Part shown: piece by piece, positions 59,097 through 64,000 of the stretch
Numbering within the stretch: the first letter of the stretch is position 1
How the letters are laid out: every line of letters starts with the position of its first letter
Assembly: GCF_018332695.1 (NCBI RefSeq)
Contig: NZ_BOQN01000019.1
Span: 42,085-106,084, forward strand
From: Paractinoplanes toevensis
GTDB lineage: Bacteria; Actinomycetota; Actinomycetes; Mycobacteriales; Micromonosporaceae
DNA: 64,000 nt
Direction of reading: 5' to 3'
Notes under the pieces: model-generated
Database searches by the model: none
The model's input: only the letters and a program-made list of their open reading frames with translations
What the model was told of the DNA's origin: nothing
Made by a program: the position numbers and the translations under genes

Positions 59097-61268
59097 TCAG
59101 GTGGCGGAGCAGTTGAGGGTTGGGGTGCTGGCGGTGCCGCTGGCCAGGAAGCCGAACGTTGTCGTCGCGCCGGCCGCCAGCGCGCCGTTCCAGCCGGCGT
59201 TCGTGGCGGTGGCCGCGGTGCCGGAGGTGGTCACGTTGGCGCTCCACGACTGGGTGATCTGCTGGCCCGAGGCCAGCTGCCAGCCGACCGTCCACGACTT
59301 CGTGCCGGCCGCGCCGGCCGCCACCGTGATCTCGCCCTGGAAACCGCCGCTCCAACTGCCCACTATCGCCAGCCGCGCCGAGCACGCCCCGACGGCCGGC
59401 GAAGCCGTCGTGGTCGAGGTGGGCGAAGAGGTCGGGGAAGCGGTCGGGGAAGACGTCGGCGAAGAGGTCGGGGAAGAGGTCGGGGAGGACGTGGCGGTGG
59501 GGGTCGGGGTCGGCGTGGTGGTGCCGCCGTCGGTTATGGCCAGTTCCGCGTCGGTGAAGCGGGAGTAACCGGGGTTGATGTCGGTCTCGCCGGTTCGGCC
59601 GTCGCAGCCCCGGTCCGGGTTGAACAGCAGGTAGGTGCCGGCGCTGCAGGCCGACGCCAGTTCGGCATCGCCGCCCACCACGATCGAGCCGGACAGGTTC
59701 GCGCCGCCCTGGACCAGCGCGTTGTCCTTCACGACCGCGTTTCCGCTGATCGTGGCGCCGGAGTTCACCCAGGCCAGACCCTCGATGCGGGCGTTGCCGG
59801 AGACCGTGCTGTTGCCGTAGACGGCTGCTCGCGGGCCCACGTAGGCGGTGGACGCGACCGTGGCGCTGTTGGACACCCAGCCGCCGCCGTTGGTGTGCCA
59901 GTGGCCGCCGCCGGTCGCGGCCGGCTTCGTGTAGCCGGGCTCGTAGCCGGACGGCACCGCGCCGGACACCGTGAACTCGTACGGGTATCGGTAGTTCTTG
60001 GTGTACCCGTCGAGGAATCCGTAGTGGTGCACCGACGACGGCGCGCCCAGCACGACCAGATAGACCTCGGTCTCGCCGGTCTGGAGCTGGAAGGAGATCT
60101 GCCCGTCGGCGGCCGTCGACACCGTGCCGTAGCGCGGGGTGCCGTTCTTCACCGCGACGAAACCGTAGCTCCAGCCGGAGCCGGCCGCGCTGTTCACGTG
60201 CCCCTTGAAGTGCACGCGGACGAGGGCACCGGACGACGACGGCACCAGTTTGATCTTGTTGTAGCCGTAGTCGGACGGGGCCAGCGCGTCGGGGATCGCG
60301 TAGTGGCCGGCGGCCTGGTTGACCGCGTCCACGGGCACCCCGTTGTAGGCGTTGATGAAGCCCGCCCCGTACACCGAATTGATGAACGGCTGGAAGTGGG
60401 CCTTGTTGCTGTAGTCGTACGTCACCTGGTGTTGGGCGTAGCCCGCCAGATCAGCGTTCAGCTGATCTTGCGAAAGGCCCATGAGCCGCCGGTAGGTCTC
60501 CAGCGGATGCTCGGTGTTCCGCGCCTCGTTCCAGAGCCGGTTGAAGATCGAGATGCCGCCGGAGCGATCGACCAGGTACTGGATCAGCATCCAGGCGCCG
60601 TAGTGGTGCCGGCTCGACGAGTACGCCAGATTCTCGGTGCGCAGGAACCGGGTCAGGTCGCCGGCCCCGCCGTCCGGATAGACCTGCATCGCCATGTATT
60701 CGGCGCTGGACTCCCAGAACGTGCCGGCCGACGCGTCGGTGAAGCCGTACCCGGATCGGCCGAGGAAGGTCAGGTTCTGGAAGACGTGGCCCAGCTCGTG
60801 GGCGAGTCCCCACGATCCGGGCAGCGCGGCCGCGGGCGCGATGTTGATGACGCCGACCTTGCCGTCCGCGCTGCCGCCGGTGGCCCAGGCGTCGAGTTCG
60901 GTGCGGTTCCAGGTCTGGGTGACGATCACGTCGATCTTGTACTGGGCCAGGGCGCCGGTCTCGGTGGTGAACTTCATCGTGTTCACGTAGTACGAGTACA
61001 GCGACTCCAGCTGGGACAGGATGTTGTCCGGGTCGAACTTGTAGGGCGACGGAGCGCTCGACGGGTTCGTGCCGGACTTCTCGCCCCAGAGGAGGATGAA
61101 GTTGGCCGATTCCTTGCTGCGATCGGTGCTCCACGGCACCTCGCCGGTCCTCTGCCAGGACGCGGGGATGTAGACGGTTTTGGTGGCGGCGAATGCGGTC
61201 TTCGCGAGGGTCGGCCCGGCGACCAGGCCGAGTGCGAGGACCGCGAGAACCGCCAGGAGGCGACGCAT
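59097..61268 (-). CDS. Secreted DUF6055-like HExxH protein with beta-helix and CBM2
   Basis: 723 aa. Signal peptide 1-27. An HExxH zinc motif (GLAHELGHVFQ) followed by FWESSAEYMAMQ resembles the gluzincin-like DUF6055 family. A bacterial-transferase-type hexapeptide beta-helix follows (VSNSATVASTAYVGPRAAVY, then NSTVSGNARIEGLAWVNSGA). A Thr/Ser/Pro linker of repeated SSPT units leads to a C-terminal CBM2 (about 625-723) with the usual Cys pair and exposed Trps. Likely acts on or near plant or cell-wall polysaccharide. Confidence 0.87.
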   Translation of the reverse strand: MRRLLAVLAVLALGLVAGPTLAKTAFAATKTVYIPASWQRTGEVPWSTDRSKESANFILLWGEKSGTNPSSAPSPYKFDPDNILSQLESLYSYYVNTMKFTTETGALAQYKIDVIVTQTWNRTELDAWATGGSADGKVGVINIAPAAALPGSWGLAHELGHVFQNLTFLGRSGYGFTDASAGTFWESSAEYMAMQVYPDGGAGDLTRFLRTENLAYSSSRHHYGAWMLIQYLVDRSGGISIFNRLWNEARNTEHPLETYRRLMGLSQDQLNADLAGYAQHQVTYDYSNKAHFQPFINSVYGAGFINAYNGVPVDAVNQAAGHYAIPDALAPSDYGYNKIKLVPSSSGALVRVHFKGHVNSAAGSGWSYGFVAVKNGTPRYGTVSTAADGQISFQLQTGETEVYLVVLGAPSSVHHYGFLDGYTKNYRYPYEFTVSGAVPSGYEPGYTKPAATGGGHWHTNGGGWVSNSATVASTAYVGPRAAVYGNSTVSGNARIEGLAWVNSGATISGNAVVKDNALVQGGANLSGSIVVGGDAELASACSAGTYLLFNPDRGCDGRTGETDINPGYSRFTDAELAITDGGTTTPTPTPTATSSPTSSPTSSPTSSPTASPTSSPTSTTTASPAVGACSARLAIVGSWSGGFQGEITVAAGAAGTKSWTVGWQLASGQQITQSWSANVTTSGTAATATNAGWNGALAAGATTTFGFLASGTASTPTLNCSAT
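59411..59520 (-). repeat. 12-bp minisatellite encoding the Ser/Pro/Thr linker
   Basis: GAAGAGGTCGGG-type units repeat with a 12-bp period on the plus strand; on the minus strand they encode SSPT. Such linkers vary in length by slippage in secreted cellulases. Confidence 0.7.
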
Positions 61269-61513
61269 GTGAGATGTCCTTCGGAGGTGGGTGCGCCGCC
61301 GCGCGAGGCCACTGCCGGAGGAGTGCGAACGAGGGTGGGGTCACATCATCGACTCCCCACAAAGTCGTGAACCACCCACGATCGGCCGGCAAAGCCACCA
61401 CACGGCCGCGTGGACCGAGCCATCATCGGCCGCCCGCACCGCCGCCGTCAAGTCATGGTCGTCGATGCCAGGCGGGACTCCTCGCAGGTGAGCAGGTCGC
61501 CGACTCAGCGTGG
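61269..61513. other. Intergenic region upstream of the CBM2 protein gene
   Basis: 245 bp between the peptidase-like gene start and the permease stop, both on the minus strand. It should hold the promoter of the secreted protein. No clear -10 box, operator or hairpin was identified. Confidence 0.4.
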
Positions 61514-62896
61514 TTACTCCTTCAGGTTGGCCGGGTCGATCGTGGTGTCCTCGTGCCGGACGTTCCGGTTGTAGAGGTAGGTGATCAGCCAGAGGATCAC
61601 GCCGATGACCAGCAGCACCCCGGCCACCCGGTAGTCGTCGGCGGCGCGCCCGGACAGCGGGCTGGCCAGGTAGGCGCAGGCCACCGCGCCGAGCACCGGG
61701 ATCGCCGTGGGCGCCTTGAAGTGCTCGTGATCGACCGGGTCGCGCCGCAGCACCAGCACCGCGATGTTGACCACGGTGAAGACGCAGAGCAGCAGCAGCG
61801 ACGTCGTCCCGCCCAGCGCGGTCAGGTCGGCGAACCAGATCAGCCCGAAAGCGATCGCCGTGGTGAAGAGAATTCCGACCCATGGCGTACGCCGAGTGCG
61901 ATGCACCCGCCCCAGGACCTTGGGCAGCACCCGTTCGTTGGCCATGCCGTAGAGCAGCCGGCTGGCCATCAGCATGTTGATCAGCGCCGAGTTGGCGACC
62001 GCGAACATGGTGATGAACGCGAAGATCCACAACGGGAAACCGGCCGCGCCCGCCTCGACCACCTTGAGCAGCGGAGCGTCGCCCTCCCCCAGGTCGGCCG
62101 GTGCGACCAGGGCCACCGACGAGATCGACACGAGGATGTAGATGACGCCGGTGATGCACAGGCCGGTGAGCATGACCTTGGGGAAGATCCGCACCGGGTC
62201 CTTGGTCTCCTCGGCCATGTTGACCGAGTCCTCGAAGCCGACCATGGCGAAGAAGGCGAGCGCGGTCGCCGCCGTGACCGAGAAGAACGCGCTCTCGCCC
62301 TCGGCCGCGGTGAAGTCGGTGAGCCGGGACAGGTCGCCGTTGCCGCCGCCGAGCGCCCACGCGCCGATGCCGATCACGATCAGCAGGCCGGAGAGCTCCA
62401 CACAGGTCAGCAGCACGTTGAGCTTGACGCTCTCGCCGACCCCGCGGAAGTTGATCAGGGCGACCAGGGTCATGAAGCCGAGCGCGACCGCGGTCAGCGC
62501 GAAGCCGTCGCCGAGGGTCAGGTCGAACGCCTCGGCGAAGTTGCTGGCGAACGCCTTGGACGCGCTGGACGCCGAGGTCAGCCCGGAGCACATCACCGCG
62601 AACGTGACGATGAACGTCAGGAAGTGGATGCCGAACGCCTTGTGCGTGTAGAGCGCCGCACCGGCCGCCCGCGGATATTTGGTGACCAGCTCCAGATAGC
62701 TGAACGCGGTGAGCAGCGCGACCACGAACGCGATCAGGAACGGCAGCCACACCGCACCGCCCACCTCGCTGGCGACCCGCCCGGTCAGCGCGTAGACGCC
62801 GGTGCCGAGGATGTCGCCGACCACGAAAAGCAGCAGAAGGCCCGGTCCCATGACCCGCTTGAGGGTCGGTTCGCTGAGTGTTCCGGTGTCGGCCAT
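61514..62896 (-). CDS. APC-superfamily amino acid permease
   Basis: 460 aa from the ATG at 62896, about 12 membrane helices. MGPGLLLLFVVGDILGTGVY is the helix 1 unwound substrate/sodium-site motif, and AFFAMVGFEDSVNMAEETKD on helix 6 is a family hallmark. It moves an unidentified amino acid or amine. TACGCT 6 nt before the ATG gives a leaderless start. Divergent from the stress protein gene. Confidence 0.9.
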   Translation of the reverse strand: MADTGTLSEPTLKRVMGPGLLLLFVVGDILGTGVYALTGRVASEVGGAVWLPFLIAFVVALLTAFSYLELVTKYPRAAGAALYTHKAFGIHFLTFIVTFAVMCSGLTSASSASKAFASNFAEAFDLTLGDGFALTAVALGFMTLVALINFRGVGESVKLNVLLTCVELSGLLIVIGIGAWALGGGNGDLSRLTDFTAAEGESAFFSVTAATALAFFAMVGFEDSVNMAEETKDPVRIFPKVMLTGLCITGVIYILVSISSVALVAPADLGEGDAPLLKVVEAGAAGFPLWIFAFITMFAVANSALINMLMASRLLYGMANERVLPKVLGRVHRTRRTPWVGILFTTAIAFGLIWFADLTALGGTTSLLLLCVFTVVNIAVLVLRRDPVDHEHFKAPTAIPVLGAVACAYLASPLSGRAADDYRVAGVLLVIGVILWLITYLYNRNVRHEDTTIDPANLKE

Positions 62897-62902
62897 GCGG
62901 AG

Positions 62903-62908
62903 AGCGTA
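62903..62908 (-). promoter_or_regulatory. -10 box of the APC permease gene
   Basis: TACGCT on the minus strand, 6 nt before the ATG at 62896, a TANNNT match. Confidence 0.5.
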
Positions 62909-62930
62909 TCGACGGATCGCAGTCGGACGG

Positions 62931-62937
62931 TAATACT
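62931..62937 (+). promoter_or_regulatory. -10 box of the universal stress protein gene
   Basis: TAATACT ends 7 nt before the ATG at 62945, resembling a -10 element in the 48-bp gap shared with the divergent permease gene. Confidence 0.45.
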
Positions 62938-62944
62938 GCGTCAC

Positions 62945-63355
62945 ATGCATATCGTCGTCGCCGCGAAACCGGAAGCCGATCAGCCGTGGGTGGCCGACGC
63001 GGTGAGCAGTCTGGTCAAGCAGACCGGAGCGACCGTGACGGTGGTCGCGGCCGACGAGGTCGAGCTGGAGCGCCTGGCAGCCGTACCCCGATCGGTGTTT
63101 TCCGGAAAGGCCCGCGAAGCGGCCGACCGGATGGCGCAGTACCTCGCGGCGGCGTCCATCCTGGCCGAGACCGCGGTGGTCCCGGGCCGCCCGGTGCCGG
63201 CCATCATCGACTTCGCCGAGCAGCAGCAGGCCGATCTGATCGTGGTCGGGTCGAGCAGCCGGCCCGCGGTGGCCGAACGCCTGCTCGGCAGCGTCCCGAT
63301 CGACCTGCTCAAGCTTTCGTCCCGCCCGGTGCTGGTGGTGACCCACCCACGCTGA
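62945..63355 (+). CDS. Universal stress protein (UspA-like)
   Basis: 136 aa, one Usp fold. HIVVAAKPEADQPWVADAVS opens, and ADLIVVGSSSRPAVAERLLG, then SVPIDLLKLSSRPVLVV is the C-terminal ATP-site region. The classical GxxGx9GS motif is changed (GSSSRPAVAERLLGSV: G-x2-S-x9-GS), so ATP binding is possible but not certain. It may respond to stress or energy status together with the divergent permease. Confidence 0.88.
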   Translation: MHIVVAAKPEADQPWVADAVSSLVKQTGATVTVVAADEVELERLAAVPRSVFSGKAREAADRMAQYLAAASILAETAVVPGRPVPAIIDFAEQQQADLIVVGSSSRPAVAERLLGSVPIDLLKLSSRPVLVVTHPR

Positions 63356-63357
63356 AA

Positions 63358-63382
63358 GGGCCGGCGCATCTCGCGCCGGCCC
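63358..63382. terminator. Bidirectional hairpin between stress protein and M4 protease genes
   Basis: GGGCCGGCGC (63358-63367), loop ATCTC, GCGCCGGCCC (63373-63382): a perfect 10-bp stem between two convergent genes, 2 bp after one stop and 18 bp after the other. Confidence 0.75.
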
Positions 63383-63400
63383 CTCCGATCGAAACGGCGA

Positions 63401-64000
63401 TCAGCAGGTGGGCTCGCCGGACTGGGCCGGCACGCTCACCGCGGTCCACGCGGCCTTGACGGTGTTGAACTCGGTGCAGCTGCCGGGGAAGAGAGTCTTC
63501 GCCGCCTGCAGCGTCCACACCCGGTACTTCAGGTAGGACGACGCCGAGGTCTTCAGCAGCATCGCGTTGTACATGATCTTGATGGCCTTCTGGATGCCGA
63601 GACCGGTGATCGCGGTGCTGTTGCAGGTCGTCGAGGCCGGCTGGCCGTTGCCGCCGGTGCCCTGCGCCAGCAGGTAGAACCAGTGGTTACCCGGACCGGC
63701 CGCCGCGTGCACCTCGCCGTTGGGCGTGCTCGACGAGTAGCAGTTCGAGTCGCCCAGCGCCGACGGGTTGTACATGTTGCGGATCGGGCCGGAGCCGACC
63801 AGGTTGACCTCTTCACCCACGAGGTAGTCGGGGGCGTCGGCCGGGCTGTTGATGTACCACTCGGTCGCCGCGCCGAACGTGTCGGCCACGAACTCCTGGG
63901 TGCCCTTGGCCGAGATGCCGCCCGGGGTGTAGTCGTCGATGCCGTGGCCCAGCTCGTGGCCCACGACGTCGGCCGACGCGATCCACTGACCGGCGGTGTT
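63401..64000 (-). CDS. M4-family metalloprotease, C-terminal part (cut by window edge)
   Basis: About 200 codons are in the window, reading from [19 protein letters not shown] to the stop at 63401. HELGH, the QEFVADTFG glutamate and [15 protein letters not shown] active His are all present. It differs from 41041-42579 at about 14 of 187 residues. The signal, propeptide and N-terminal half lie beyond 64000. A paralogue in the same orientation. Confidence 0.93.
   Translation of the reverse strand, partial: NTAGQWIASADVVGHELGHGIDDYTPGGISAKGTQEFVADTFGAATEWYINSPADAPDYLVGEEVNLVGSGPIRNMYNPSALGDSNCYSSSTPNGEVHAAAGPGNHWFYLLAQGTGGNGQPASTTCNSTAITGLGIQKAIKIMYNAMLLKTSASSYLKYRVWTLQAAKTLFPGSCTEFNTVKAAWTAVSVPAQSGEPTC

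Noticed and set aside
59411..59520. Short-period repeats considered as a CRISPR array
   Set aside because: The 12-bp period has no spacers and encodes a linker of a secreted protein.
58929..61370. 813-codon open frame on the plus strand
   Set aside because: Antisense to the HExxH-CBM2 protein; the apparent Gly/Arg repeats mirror the Ser/Pro/Thr linker.
61193..62944. Long open frame on the plus strand joined to the stress protein frame
   Set aside because: Antisense to the APC permease, with composition unlike a protein; only the part from 62945 is a real gene.
41041..64000. Direct M4 repeats considered as ends of a transposon or integrated element
   Set aside because: The repeats are functional protease genes, with no transposase, integrase, terminal inverted repeats or target duplication seen.
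1..64000. Search by eye for tRNA, rRNA, riboswitches and biosynthetic megasynthases
   Set aside because: No cloverleaf, rRNA core, T-box/SAM-type leader or PKS/NRPS motifs were recognised; small RNAs cannot be excluded without covariance models.

Overview
This 64 kb window is very GC-rich, gene-dense chromosomal DNA from a filamentous actinomycete. The gene content (many LLM flavin/F420-type oxidoreductases, GAF-ANTAR proteins, Lsr2, DivIVA, an ECF41-type sigma factor, a LAL regulator, secreted protein with a CBM2) and the style of the secreted hydrolases suggest the Micromonosporaceae, for example Actinoplanes; this is inference from content, not a database match. No rRNA, tRNA, CRISPR array or intact insertion sequence was recognised. 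Many genes have a TANNNT-like -10 box only 6-8 nt before the start codon, so they are probably read as leaderless mRNAs, and I used this to fix several starts.

Layout. 0-5.7 kb: a sugar-nucleotide epimerase (cut by the window edge) divergent from a tightly overlapping operon of GT2 glycosyltransferase, DUF2064 protein, methyltransferase, membrane molybdopterin oxidoreductase, small membrane protein and an OmpR-type two-component system; a three-copy 21-bp tandem repeat lies in the divergent promoter region. 5.7-9.3 kb: POT peptide transporter, PPOX flavoprotein, DoxX/MarR divergent pair with a palindrome, and an XRE regulator. 9.3-12.5 kb: an SsuABC/TauABC-like ABC operon with two different permeases. 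12.6-20.1 kb: VOC protein, STAS protein, DUF3817-like protein, a membrane TIR-WD40 protein, an ECF41 sigma factor with its AhpD-like partner and a likely self-promoter, and an adenosine deaminase-like/P450 pair divergent from a double Lrp regulator. 21.2-25.8 kb: an accessory stretch with broken genes, Lsr2 and small unknown proteins. 25.9-40.2 kb: MFS transporter, LLM oxidoreductase, peroxiredoxin, several GAF/ANTAR regulators, DivIVA protein, a two-component system divergent from a fatty-acid desaturase (DesKR-like layout), a disulfide oxidoreductase/SDR pair and a large LAL regulator.

41.0-64.0 kb: two closely similar M4 metalloproteases 22 kb apart (the second cut by the window end) flank the most interesting region. 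At 42.9-54.0 kb ten genes overlap or nearly touch and appear to form one operon: atypical SDR, four-rhodanese protein, ABC permease, ATPase, binding lipoprotein, two tandem LLM monooxygenases, aldo/keto reductase, a second four-rhodanese protein and a DszC/SfnB-like acyl-CoA-dehydrogenase-fold flavoprotein. It reads as uptake and oxidative cleavage of an organosulfur compound with transfer of the released sulfur; each rhodanese protein has exactly one cysteine, in its second domain. Downstream are a decayed HupE/UreJ-like gene, a large secreted glycoside hydrolase, an Imm53-type immunity protein beside a degenerate duplicate of the hydrolase 3' end, a secreted HExxH protein with beta-helix and CBM2, an APC permease and a universal stress protein.
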